Made by a program: the position numbers and the translations under genes
NCBI GenBank assembly: GCA_003313425.1
Contig: NHZP01000033.1
Coordinates: 434,001 to 498,000, forward strand
Reading direction: 5' to 3'
DNA length: 64,000 bases
Source of the DNA: Pseudopyrenochaeta lycopersici
Lineage: Eukaryota; Ascomycota; Dothideomycetes; Pleosporales; Pseudopyrenochaetaceae
Notes under the pieces: generated by a model
What the model saw: only the letters and a program-made list of their open reading frames with translations
Databases searched by the model: none
Told to the model about the DNA's origin: nothing
Part shown: positions 32,230 to 43,989 of the stretch, one piece after another
How positions within the stretch are numbered: the stretch's first letter is position 1
How the letters are laid out: every line of letters starts with the position of its first letter

Positions 32230-33720
32230 TAGCTATTAGATTAGCTGTATAAGGAGTATTATATTAAGTGTAGTATAACTATACTTAAGGATCGCTTTAA
32301 GAGATAGGAGGTTTAACGTCGCATTACGCCTAACGTAGAGTAACTCCTTAAGAACTAGATTATTATGCTATTTTATTAGCTTAATCTAGATAACTCTAAG
32401 ATACTTTAGATACTCTATACTAAGGGCTATACTAGTCTTATAAAAGTAACTATTATAAGACTTTAGCTATTACTAGGACTAAAATATTGTATCTGTAATA
32501 AGGATAACTAAGAGGTTACTAATATACTAGCCTATAGGCTTATTAAAGAGGAGCTAAAGAAGGGTATTATTAATAGCTATAGGAAGCAGATGCTATAAGT
32601 CTACTTTAAGTAATAGTATATATTCTTTTCTCGCGATTATCTTTTTAGAGCATACTACTCTTTAAATCTAGAGGCAGTAGAGCAACGCCGTAATAATTAG
32701 TAATAAAGAAGAGGTAAATATATTATGCCTAGCCTAAACTAGTACTAGTCTATTAATAGCTATAATAAACTAAAACTCTTTAGAATCTAAATCTATAGCT
32801 GTATTAACGCGTACTCTTAGTATATTATATAGGCATATATTAGAGTATCTGTAGTAACTGCGCTTAGCGTGCTCTATTAATACTTATATACTATAGGAGA
32901 CATAAAGGTATTTCTGTAGTATCTTTACTCTAATTATAGTAGTAAGACTAGGCAGATCTTATACGCATATTATATACTCTTAAAGTTAGGCTAACTAGAT
33001 ATTATATAGGATAGGTGTTATATATATAGTATAAGCACAGTAAACTAACGTATTAAATCTTAGTAGTAACAGCTATTAAAGGGTCTACTCTTTTAGTAGA
33101 GGGTAAGTAAAGCTCTAGGCTCTCTATTTAACGTAGCTTTAGACTATTACACTAACTATTATAAGTGTACTTCTAAGACTTATAGACTACTAATTATTTC
33201 TTAAAGGACCGCCTCTCTAATATAGTAGTAATAGTTACTATATATCTCCTAGTCCTACGCTGTAAAATAAAGTCCTTTATCTTCTTATAGAATTGCTATT
33301 ATATACAGAAGTAGAAAAACTGTCCTAATATTACTACTAGAAAACCTAATATACTCTATATATATCTACTAGTAGGGACAGTAGACTATAAGCAGACTTT
33401 ACCCTAAAATAAGTACTAAAGAATCTATTAAGAGGTACTAGCATAGGATATAGACACTATCCTTCCCTTACCTACTTAGAGATAGTGTAACGTCTAGTTA
33501 TAAGATATAGGCTTTAATCCTTATACTAAAGACCTAGGCAGCATATATAAACAGAAATAGCTATTTAAGCGCTATTATTTAGAGCTACGTCGTCGCGCTG
33601 CTCTCTATATTAAAATAAGGCAAGTGCCTATACTTTAACTTCTTAAGTTACTAACTAGTGGCTAGGATTTCTAAGTTAGTTTAAGTGCTATTATTTATAA
33701 CAAAGTACTAACGCGATTAC
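32230..33720 (+). pseudogene. RIP-degraded integrase-core (DDE/rve-like) protein gene
   Basis: Reading one plus-strand frame through its stops gives a recognisable fungal integrase-core protein: a helical N-terminal part (LYKEYYIKCSITILKDRFKR), RDYLFRAYYSLNLEAVEQRR near 32640, then IYSCINAYS-YII-AYIRVS near 32800-32850, matching the conserved Y-x-C-I-D-A-Y-S-R core of such proteins, and later RIKS---QQLLKGLLF. Dozens of TAG/TAA codons sit where Trp, Gln or Arg would be expected, as RIP produces. The frame holds for more than 1 kb, so nonsense changes rather than indels destroyed it. It was presumably the recombinase or transposase of the 13.2-kb element. Exact ends are uncertain. Confidence 0.65.
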
Positions 33721-36700
33721 CTAGCTACTAGATATAGAAAGATGCGACTTTACAACTAATAATATAGAAGGTTAATATAAGGAGAATTAAGAAGGGGTTT
33801 GTGTGTTAGGTAATAGTTAGTAATAGTTAGTAATAGTACTATTTCTAGCTTAGTCCTAGCCACAGTGTTAGCTCGCATATAACTATTTAAAGTCTATTTA
33901 TCTATTAATTAGTCTATCTATAATATACTCTTATTACTCTTCTAAATATAGCGGCTATATAGGGTCTATTCTATATAGATAATAGTAGACTACATAACAA
34001 CATAGATATCCTAGTTAGTTGTTATTGTACCTACTACAGAATTTGAAACCTTAGGCTAAATAGCAGAGATAGTAGGCTAGTAGAGATAAACGTTAATACC
34101 TTACTAGAGCAGGACTAACTATCTTAGCGGTCAATAACTGTTACAGTCTCCTAAATACAACTATCTTAAAAAGTTAATTAGCTCGCCCTGCTTGCCTCTA
34201 CTGTACAGCGTGCCTATCTTAAGAATAAGGCAGCTCTTTAGCAACTTAAATTAATTAATAGGCAGATAGGCGCCTAAGCCTAGTAAGTAAGTACTAGTAG
34301 TATAATAATAAAGTCTATATTAGGTTAGGCTTTAATTATTAAAGTTACCTTTAACGTTACTTTTGTCTATCTAATTTAGAATGGCGGTACTATTATTAAG
34401 GCTATTAATCTATATAGTACGTAAATACTATTTCTTATAATAGCCTGTAATAGTACTAACAGACCTAGGTAGTGATATTAGTGTTCAGATCGCAAGTACT
34501 ATTAAATTCTTCTCCCTCTATAACTTTGTACAGGACTTTCTTCTTTCTAAAGTTAGCTAAGTACGCCTATAAGATATACTTAACCTACCTTGCATATATG
34601 CTATTAAACTAACTAGAACAACGCCTTAATATTTCCTAGAATCTGCGTATAAATATACGTCTCTGTAATTACTGCTTAAAAAGATACTATAGAAAGAAAG
34701 CAAGGATACTAGACAATTTATAGTTTACTTTAAGAATTATACATAAGAGGAGGACTATAAGCTAAGGCTTATAACTCTAACACCTAAAAAGCCTAGATAA
34801 ATTAGTCAGAGGCCTAAGATAAAATTAGAGTTATAAATTAAGGCAGAGAAAAGTAGTCTAGTTAAGGGTAAGGGCAAGGCTATTAGAGCTCTTAATACTG
34901 TTAGCAGCTTTAAAGACTTTACTAATATTAACGCACTAGACCTTATAAGTAATAGGGCTATTACGCCTATAGTAGAGACTATTACACGTAAGAGGGGTGT
35001 TTTATAGGTAGAGCAACTATAAGTAAGTTAAACTATACTAACATATACTGTCCTAGAAGATATAAGTAAAGCTAAACTAAGTCTAATAAGCTCTACGTTT
35101 ACAGACTAAACTCCTGTTAAAGATACGCCGCTAATAACTACTTATTATGCTACTAGATAGAACCTAAGGGCTAAGTAAATATTTAATTAAATATATATTC
35201 TTTACTTAAATAATAACGTTACTTTCTTTTTAGCTACTCTTGCCTTTTAACAGCTTCTGGCGTGTATCTTATCGTGTACGTGGCTAGTTATACGTCTAGT
35301 ACTCTAAAAGCTTAATATTAAACGCTAGTAATCTACTAAACTTTACTTTTAGTTAGAAGTTTATATATTAGCTATAGGAAATACCCTCGTCTATAAGGAT
35401 TTAATTAATAGATAGCTAAGCCTTAGAGCTATTAATCTCCTTAGCCTTCTGAACCTAATGAATACTAGCGTGGATCCTGTAGCTATTAACAGCTGTTATA
35501 TAAGCTATTACTCTGCGTCTATACATTAATAATATAGACTGTTATCTAGAAAGCTTCTCTAGTTCTGCCTACGTAAGCCTACGTTCCTCTTCATCTAGTA
35601 AGCATAGCTAATCTTCCTTTAGCTAAAAAAGGGCAGCCTTTACTTTACTAATATATATATTATTTACAGATTATACCTAAGTAATAAGGAGTTTAGAGCT
35701 CTTAGCCTTACGTAACTAGTCGCGATATCTATTATTCTTCTGCGTAAATTTATTCCTAGACTTACAGCATTGTGTAAACAGGTCTAATAGAGAGGGTAGA
35801 GCGTAGGGTAATATTGCGTTAGCAGCTATTAACGCTATAATAAAATTAGAACTTATTAAATAAGTACTTTAAGTAGGTAATAATACCTATATAGATGCGT
35901 CCTTATAGGATATTTACTGTAGCAGTAATAGTCTTATAATAGTAGGTGTAGAGGCAGACGTATAGATAAGTAGATAAGGCCCTGCGTGGAAAATTAACTA
36001 AAGCTAATCTAGTAAGCCGTGCGCAAGAGTAGAATATTACGTAAGTATATTTAAGTGTAGCGTTATTATTAGTAGAAACAGAGATAGAGGTAATAGTGTG
36101 TATTAACTAGAAAACTATCTAGTTATATAGTCTAGAGGCATCCTAATATACTAAAGTACTACAGTATTATCTACGTAAAAGCGCCTTAAAGCGCCTAGGT
36201 ATTATACAAACTTAAGGCTATTATAGAGAATACCTAAACTATTATAATCTAGAATTATAGTAGGCTTATATTCTTTATCTATCTAAAGGATTAAAGAATA
36301 TATTAATATGTTTCTCTAAGGGTATATTACTAGTTTTACAAGTAACTATATTAATAAAGTATTTAGCCTTTTCTCTATTAAAGTACTTAAGGGGGAACCT
36401 ATTAAAGGAGCTTATATATATTAGTAATAGTCTAGTAATAGTCTATATCTCTGCTTACTAAGCGTTAATAAGAGTGCGGTAATAGTATAGCCTAGAGAGA
36501 GATATTAGCAGCCTATCTCTTACTAACTAGATCTTAGACGTTGTAAATATTCCCTTAAGCTAGTAAGTATAGAATATAGCTAGAATAGTGCGTTCTAGTT
36601 TTATAAATAGCTGCTAGAAAGGAAGTATTAGAAGCCTAGAATAACTGTTACACTTAAGACTACCTTTATTTCGCGCAGTTAAGTGCTAATACACCTAGCG

Positions 36701-37818
36701 AAGGATACTACACTATATTATAGTTAATATTTATATCTAGTCTCTAAAAAATAAGGTCTTACCTTATCTCTTAGGCGTATGTATAGCTAGGCTCTATTAA
36801 ATATTTATGTAGACCCTAGTAGAAGAAGGCAGAGGATTATCTATCTATATATTAGCCTATATAATAGTTAATATATTAGTTAACTCTTACTTTATACTGC
36901 CTATTATTTATGCGGCGCACGTAGGCTTTAAAGGGGTATTTCTCTAAATACTCCAATTTCTCTAAAGCTAATAGGATAGCTTTAGACTAATATCCCTGTA
37001 TATATTCCTAGGAATAAGATGTATAGAGTTTTAGTATATTAAACTTAGTCTCTCTAATAATTTTATCGTTAAGATCTAGAAGCTACAGATTAATCTTATT
37101 ATCTTTAGGACTAGGATCTATAATCTTTATTACAGTATCTTTATCCTATACCTTAAGATTTAGGAGGCTAGATGTAATAGTAACTGTAATAGTTAAGGAA
37201 GAAGTAAAAGCGTAAGTAGGTAGTGTAAAGTCTAGTCCTAGTTAAAAGATACGACCCTGCGCTGTAATAAAGTAACTTATTAGCAAAGTTAGCTCTGTAG
37301 GAAACTTATATAGTAGTATTTATAACTAATACTTATTTATAGTAAACCTAAATTCCTGTTAGAGCTATTATAAGGACTATTATAAAATCTTACTACTTAT
37401 ACACTAGAATATTTTTAGCTTAAATGCGTAGTTCTGCTATAAGACTTAGTTTATCTCCCTAGGTAGTATTTTATAGGAGGTAATACGCAGCTAGAATAAA
37501 TTTAAGGTTAAAGAATTGTAAAAGAGCAGTATTAAAAGCAGCTTTGCCCTTTACCCTGCTAAAATTGCTTCCCTACTACTTCTCTTAACAAGCGTTATTT
37601 TTAATAGTGTTTAGATTTATTAAATATTACCTATTAAGCTTTCTCTTCTTCTAATTAGGCTACTCTATATTAATATAATAGGCTATAATAGACTATAGTA
37701 GTAGAGTTATAGTATAGAGTTATAGGTTAAGAAGTAGTAAAGTTTTCTATATATACTACATAGGACAGCTGCTATTAGGGATTACGTAGCTATAGGTAAA
37801 GGCAGGTAAAGTAGGTAA
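33721..37818. other. Saturated RIP region inside the 13.2-kb transposon
   Basis: About 4 kb of TA-rich sequence almost without CpA or TpG. A second plus-strand frame with remnants such as RAYLKNKAAL-QLKLINRQIG near 34210-34260 indicates another former gene, which I cannot identify. No intact frame, LTR or TIR could be placed here. Confidence 0.5.
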
Positions 37819-38202
37819 GTATAGATAGGATATACTACATTTACGTAGAAAACTATCGCATTCTAAAGAAGACCTATTTTATAATTACATTAAGCAGCTA
37901 GTTTAGAAATAGGCTATTACAGTAACTATTACTCTACTATTAAATTTTTCTAATTCTAAGGGTACCTAGAGCCTAGAGTAAATTTAACTTCTAGTAAGTA
38001 AAAGAAATAAGTATAGATAGAGTATGCTAATTTTACGTAGAAAACTGTCGCATTCTAAAGAAGACCTATTTCGTAATTACATTAAGCAGCTAGTTTAGAA
38101 ATAGGCTATTACAGTAACTATTACTCTACTATTAAATTTTTTTAATTCTAAGGGTACTTAGAGCCTAGAGTAAATTTAACTTCTAGTAGGTAAAAGAAAT
38201 AA
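37819..38202 (+). repeat. 192-bp tandem repeat, two full copies
   Basis: Unit 1 is 37819-38010 and unit 2 is 38011-38202, each starting GTATAGATAG and ending AAAGAAATAA. They differ by a few transitions. A partial third copy resumes at 43645 after the Copia element, so the array was split exactly at the junction between units 2 and 3. Confidence 0.9.
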
Positions 38203-38325
38203 TGTTGGTGGGCAGCAGGCAGGAGGAACTAGGTTGATTCCTATCAAATGAGACACAAGGGAACTATATACCCTGTGGATGCTTATATAACAGAGCACGT
38301 GAGGAGCTAACCGTGTTGGCTAACA
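38203..38325 (-). repeat. Copia 3' LTR (123 bp)
   Basis: Same sequence as 43517-43639 by direct comparison. It is short for a Copia LTR. It is preceded by AATAA. Confidence 0.95.
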
Positions 38326-38339
38326 CACCCCCCCAGCTT
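38326..38339 (-). promoter_or_regulatory. Polypurine tract of the Copia element
   Basis: On the minus strand AAGCTGGGGGGGTG directly adjoins the 3' LTR. This is the normal place for priming of plus-strand DNA synthesis. Confidence 0.7.
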
Positions 38340-38392
38340 GTGTGAATGAAGAGCAACGAAAGCTGTAAATGAAGGTCCTTAAGCATCTGCCT

Positions 38393-41300
38393 CTACTGTA
38401 GTTGGTAGTACCACCCCCCCAGGTCCTGCAGACTGAGAGCAGTACTCTCTGATTCCTCTCGAATCCTTGATAGGTCACTTAGTCCTAGCTGGCGTACGAA
38501 GTCAGCGTGCTTCTGTCGACTAAGGATCTTTGTAAGGCCGTCAGCTGGCATCTCTGTAGTAGCCTTCCAGTCTACCTGCAGTCTGCCTTCTGCTACCTCC
38601 TGACGTAACCAATGATGATGTACGTCCACATGCTTCAGCTTCGTCTGAAGCTTGTCAACTGCCTTTATTACGATTAAGACAGTCTACTAGTTATTACACT
38701 ACAGTACTAGTGTAAACTTAGGGTTAAATTAAATAGCTTAAAAGAAGCGTTGCCACCATTCCATCTCTGATCCTGCAAGGGATAGAGATAGTAGCTCAGC
38801 CTCAGTAGTCGATTTTGTGACTGATCGTTGGACTGTTGCCTTCCAGTCGATAGGCAGTCCATATAGTTTAAAGATGTAGCCTTGAGAGCTTCGGCGAGTT
38901 TCAGGCTCATCTGCGAAGGCCGCATCTGATGCACCATAAAAGAGAGGTTCTTGGTCTAGCTCCTGCTGAGCTGGCGATGTGATGCTAGTTATGCTGTGCT
39001 GGATGTCCCCTGACGCTCGAATAGCTAGGTGCTTTGTGCCTATTAGGTATCTCCACACATGGTTGGCAGCGTGCAGGTGCTTTTGCCCTGGATTCTGGAG
39101 GTGGCGTGCAAGGATTGAGTGCGCTCTCGCGACGTCTGGTCGCGTCGAGGTTGAGATATACGCCAGTGAGCCAACTAGTTGCTGATACTTTTGTGTTCGA
39201 GCAGCACTTAGTTCCTCTATCGAAGGCAGGAGGACGTTGTCCCTTAGTAGCACATCTGGGTATCTTATGTTTCCCTTAAGATCAAATTTCGCTGCGATCT
39301 TATTAATGAATGAGTCCTGTGCTAGGTAGATTAATTGAGTAAGCTCCTCGCGGATCACACGGATGCCAAGGAACCACTTCAGCTCGCCTAGCTCACGGAT
39401 CTCGTACGTTCCAAGCATCTGTTGCTTGAACGTTTGGTAGTAGCTCATATTGAGCGGATGGACGAGGACGACGATATCGTCCACATAGAAAAAGACGATC
39501 AGACGGTCGTTCGTGTATAGGCACGGTGCTCCTAGCACAGGCCTTAACCTAAGCTTCTTTAAGGTTAATAAGAGCTCCTGGTACCACAGCAGTGGTGCTT
39601 CCTTGAGGCCATAGAGCGCTCACTAAAGCTCAAGAAGCTCGCCAAACTCGTCTGTGAACCCTTCAGGCGTACAACAGTATATCTTGCGTAGTAGTCAAGC
39701 GTTAAGAAAGGCGTTTAGGGCGTCAAACTGAAACATCTTTAGGTCAAATGCTGCTGCCAGTGCTACAAGAGATCGAAAGACCTTAATAGCTAACGTTGCA
39801 GCATACGTCTCACCCCATGCCTCCTGCAGGTCTCCTCGTACGCATATACGCGCCTTAAACTTGTATAGGTACCCGTCTTCGTCAAACTTGTATAAGAACA
39901 CCCACATTAGGGGTAGAACCTCAGCATCTGCTGTCGTTGCAGTGACCTCCGTACGCTTAAAGCAATCTTTTAACCAGCAGCTGTTAAGCTCTGCTCGTGC
40001 TGCCTCTCTAAACTCAGCACTAAATGGATAATCCTTCATATCCTTCCATCGTTTTGGCGGTTCTGGCAGTTAATCACGATGTAGCCTTGACCTAGGCATC
40101 TCACCTGCGAGCTTCAAAGGAGCTGTTGGATTCAATGCCACTGCGAATGCTCTGTAGTATGTAGCTAGGGCCTGGTTAGCTAGCCTCCTAGCTCTCTTCC
40201 CTTCTACAATGTTGCTACTACTTCCAACAGCAGGATCAGCCATCTTTGGTGCATTGTTCTGCTGACGATCTGGTACATAGTTGTCTATATTGCTCCATCC
40301 TTTAGGCCACTCAGATGGTAGCTTTCGTGGTCGGCCTCGCCTGCCTGTTGCAGCTGGCCTAAGTGGTCCATCTGGCCTACTTGGTCCATCTGGTCTACTT
40401 GGTCCATCTGGTCTACTTGTGACTGTAGACGTGTCATCCTCATGATGTGTCTGCAGCTCATCAAGCAGCTGTTCTTGAACCTGTTCCTCAGTGCCTTGAT
40501 CTTCAGCACTGACCTGTTCTACTAGCTCTGTAGCTTGGTCTGGTTCTCCATCGTCGCCTGCCTCCTGTTGAGGTGGTGCAGTACCACGATCTGATGGTTC
40601 TGGTGTTGGTAGAAAGCCCCAGTCCTTATGGAACTCTGCCACCGTGTTGTTTTCAGCTATCTCTGTAGAACGAGCTGTCTCATCGTTGAGCTGATGCCTC
40701 TGGTTCTGCAGTATCTCTTGATCAGCCTCTATCTCCTGTACCTGAGGTATGTTGAGATAGTCAATATCTTCTCGTACGATAGCTTCTCTCTCAGCTTTCT
40801 CGTAGTCGTTAAAAAGGCTGTTCTTCTGACATATCACGTCTCTCACGCGTATTACCTGGCTCTTCTTTGGCAGCCAGATGCGGAAGATATTCGTTGAGTC
40901 GTACCCTATGAGGTATCCTATGAATGTACGAGACTCAAGCTTATCTGCTTTCTTCAGCTTCTTATTCAGGACATAGGCTTTGCAGCCTATCTGTGAGAAG
41001 TGGGCAACTGAAGGCTGCCTGCCATAGACTAGCTCATATGGCGTCTTCCATGCGATTGACTTGGTAGGCGTGACATTGACGATTCGAGCTGCTGTAACTG
41101 CTAGCTCATTTGACAGCGACTTTGGCAGTCCTGCCTTGATTCGAAGTGATCTTGCTCTTGTCATGATCACGTTCCCTGCTTGCTCTGCGGCTCCTAGCTG
41201 TTCAGGCGTGTCAGGGGCTCGAAGCTCAACCTTGAGGCCAGCCTGCCTCGCGATCTCATAGAGCTGTAAGCCGTACCCGCGATCGCCGTCAACCTTAAGG

Positions 41301-43300
41301 ACAACGACAGTATGTCCATACTGGCGTTCAATCTTGTTTATCAGCGCTCGCAACGCTGCTATCACGACAGGTAGTGTTTTATTAGCAAGAGTCGTCGCCT
41401 CATGCCACCTTGAGAACTCGCATACAGCATGCAGGAGGTAACGATCTCCGTTGTAGCACGTTTCTCCTGTTGGGATCAGCTGTACGAGATCAACTACAAT
41501 CCTATAGAAAGGCCTTGTAGCTCGATCGTCCGATTGACGCCTGCTGACCTGAGCTATCAATTTTGACTCAATGCAGGTCTCGCATTCTCGCAGCTGCGGT
41601 GCTCGAGCTCCTTGCTCAAGGTTGATTCCTCGTACGTTCGCATTTAAGTGATCAATTGCCTCCTTGCTCGCGTGTGCAAACATCTCATGAGCTTCAACAT
41701 GAGATGCGGCAATTGGACGTCGATCTTCCCGTGAGACCTTGTACGCTCGTCGAAGAGCTGTTGCAAAGCTACTCAGTGCTGGACGATCGTTCTCGTCAGC
41801 ATCAACGATCCAGTGTCCTTCTCTATACCTGAGTAGGCATGTGACGTTTGACGGATGCTGCTTGTATATGACATCTCGTCCTAAGTCAAACTGAATGCCT
41901 ATCTCTCGGCATCTTGAGAGGCTTACAACGTTTGTAAAGAAGCCTTCTATAAGGGCCACATTAGTTAGCTTAATCTAACTTATTCCAGACGGTCGATTGA
42001 CCTTGAATACAACCTCTCCCCAGGCCTGTATTGCTAGAATTAAGTCTCCTGCAAGCACTGTTTCCTAGGCTGTAGCCTGCCTTGTCTCTCGCCAGCCAAA
42101 CCTCCTTAAATTGCATATATGGATGTTTGAGCCTGGGTCAAGGATCCATCAATTAATGATCGTTGGCAGCGTTTTTAGTTGCACCTGAGTGACGGAGAAG
42201 GAGCTGTAGGTCGCAAAACTGCCCCCTTGGCTCTCCTTTCCACTGTCAAGGCTTATTGGCTCATCCACGCCCTTAATTTTCTTGCCGTGACGAGCGAGGA
42301 GCTTGTTGATCCTTTTAACCTGCTCTGGGTTCTTCAAGGCCTCAGCTATCCTATCCTGTACAGCTTTAACAGGTCGAAAGCTCTCTGGTCTCTTTGGATG
42401 ATCTGGAAACAGGTACCAGCACTCCCTGTACCAATGCATACCTCCGCAGAGACATTCTGGCTTATGAGCTAATTTTGATGATCTCTGCTCCTTCTGGTCC
42501 TTCTGGTCTGTTCTGTTTAAAACACCAAGTGTTGCAAACGTGCTAAGCGACGTTACACTAGGCCCAATTCGTCAATAATAGACCCTAAACTGAGCTATAT
42601 AGTCTGCTAGAGGTTGAATCTCATTCGTCTTATCTAAGGTCTCCTTTTTGATGAGGTCATGGTGCGACGATGCTGCCCATTCAGGGGCAATCGTCCTGAT
42701 AGATATCAGGAAATCCTCTTAAGCTCGATAACCTGTTGTTTCAGGGAGACCTGCCTCCCCGCCTTAGTTAGTAATATGAATCCAGTCGTCAAGCCATTGC
42801 TCAAGATCTCGACTCTAAGGACCGTCCTGCAGAGCTCGATATTTAACAGTCAGCTCTCTGCTTCGTGAGGCAGCTGTTAGCGCAAACTGCTTCTTAAGAG
42901 TAACTAGTCGATCGTACGCCTCATCTTTTCCGCTAATAAGGTAAAGGTGTCGAGCAGCAATCGTACGGCTGATGTCAAGAAGGAGCTCACCATCCTTCTG
43001 CTTAAGTTTCATATACTCTGCTCTTTCGTATCTCCAGTCTTAAAGGAGATCACTGTATAATGCCTTTTCAGCTGCGTCTAGCTGGCTGATCTCTGTCGCT
43101 CCTAGCCGTATATCGCTAGGTAACGGTCTAGTTGGTTCTCTAAGCTTTGGTAGCTCATCCTTTAGTTTTGAGATGTCGTGGTACTTCCAAATGCCATCTA
43201 CGACAGCTTTCTCTCGTCGTAGCTGGAACCACGACTCCCAGTCAGCTGGTTTATCCAGTAAAACAGTCACTCGTGTGACTCCTGCGTCGTTGTACGACAT
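38393..43300 (-). pseudogene. Copia gag-pol polyprotein, single frame with nonsense mutations
   Basis: ATG 43300 (MSYNDAGVTRV) to 38393 is one frame of about 1,636 codons. Gag ends in a zinc knuckle, CLCGGMHWYREC near 42415-42455. The integrase part (~41950-40700) has the pre-integrase zinc motif HEMFAHAS...CETC, then catalytic residues in VVDLVQ, and a Glu in LGAAEQAGN. The RVT_2 reverse transcriptase (~40040-38740) has PLMWVFLYKFDEDGYLYKFK and the FYVDD motif. RNase H ends with MPADGLTK at ~38545. Interrupting codons include TAA 40070, TGA 39695, a TAG-TGA pair near 39620, several near 38660-38740, and others in gag. All spare the frame and fit C-to-T changes. A Ser/Asp/Gly/Pro repeat (PDGPSRPDGPSRPDGP) lies near 40370-40420. 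The copy is not autonomous now but could have been at insertion. Confidence 0.9.
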
Positions 43301-43505
43301 CGTAATCTCAGTGATCAATCACCAAACTGATCTCTATGCGGAGAGCAACAGTTCTGGTTAAATAGCGACACTTATCGACTATATAGGTCTTTGACGCTGA
43401 CCTAGCTATCAATAGACACAACGGGTAAAAGTGAACGTAGTTGTTATCAGTTACACGTCTAAAGCTATATTCGTGCAGAGTTACGTAGCTTAGGAGGTGC
43501 AAACC

Positions 43506-43516
43506 GGGCTCATAAC
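43506..43516 (-). promoter_or_regulatory. Primer-binding site complementary to the initiator tRNA-Met anticodon arm
   Basis: The bases next to the 5' LTR read GTTATGAGCCC on the minus strand, the exact complement of GGGCTCATAAC, the anticodon stem-loop of initiator tRNA-Met (CAT anticodon inside). Drosophila copia is known to prime from an internal tRNA-Met fragment, so a half-tRNA primer is likely here. Confidence 0.7.
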
Positions 43517-43639
43517 TGTTGGTGGGCAGCAGGCAGGAGGAACTAGGTTGATTCCTATCAAATGAGACACAAGGGAACTATATACCCTGTGGATGCTTAT
43601 ATAACAGAGCACGTGAGGAGCTAACCGTGTTGGCTAACA
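43517..43639 (-). repeat. Copia 5' LTR (123 bp)
   Basis: Same sequence as the other LTR and followed by the AATAA duplication. Confidence 0.95.
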
Positions 43640-43644
43640 AATAA

Positions 43645-43745
43645 GTATAGATAGAGTATACTAATTTTACGTAGAAAACTGTTGTATTCTAAAGAAGACT
43701 TATTTTATAATTACATTAAGCAGCTAGTTTAGAGATAGGTTATAA
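43645..43745 (+). repeat. Partial third copy of the 192-bp tandem repeat
   Basis: Starts GTATAGATAGAGTATACTAATTT and follows unit 2 for about 100 bases, then diverges. Confidence 0.85.
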
Positions 43746-43989
43746 ACTATTACTATAACTAATACATCTGTTAATATGCGTATAGGCTTACTTTTATAGG
43801 CTTCTCTCACCTACTTTACCTAACTTTACTTTACTTTTATATCTGTTATCTACTAAATATATATATTACTCTCTCTAGCCTTATTCTATAACCTTACGCC
43901 CTTACTCTCCTACCCCCTATACTAGAGCTACTTTAAAACTATTATAAACTATTATAACTATCTTAATTTAACTATAATAGCTTACACAA

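Larger units (their letters stand above)
38203..43639 (-). mobile_element. Ty1/Copia LTR retrotransposon, 5.4 kb, minus orientation
   Basis: Flanked by AATAA target duplications (38198-38202 and 43640-43644), with two 123-bp LTRs (TGTTGG...TAACA in plus-strand reading) that look identical. Order on the minus strand is LTR, primer-binding site, gag, integrase, reverse transcriptase, RNase H, LTR, which is the Copia order. Identical LTRs mean a recent insertion relative to the RIP-saturated host element. The single gag-pol frame carries only nonsense changes, no frameshifts. Confidence 0.93.

Noticed and set aside
40358..40425. Repeated CATCTGG(T/C)CTACTTGGTC units as a CRISPR-like or satellite array
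   Set aside because: It is an in-frame peptide repeat (RPDGPS) within Copia pol.
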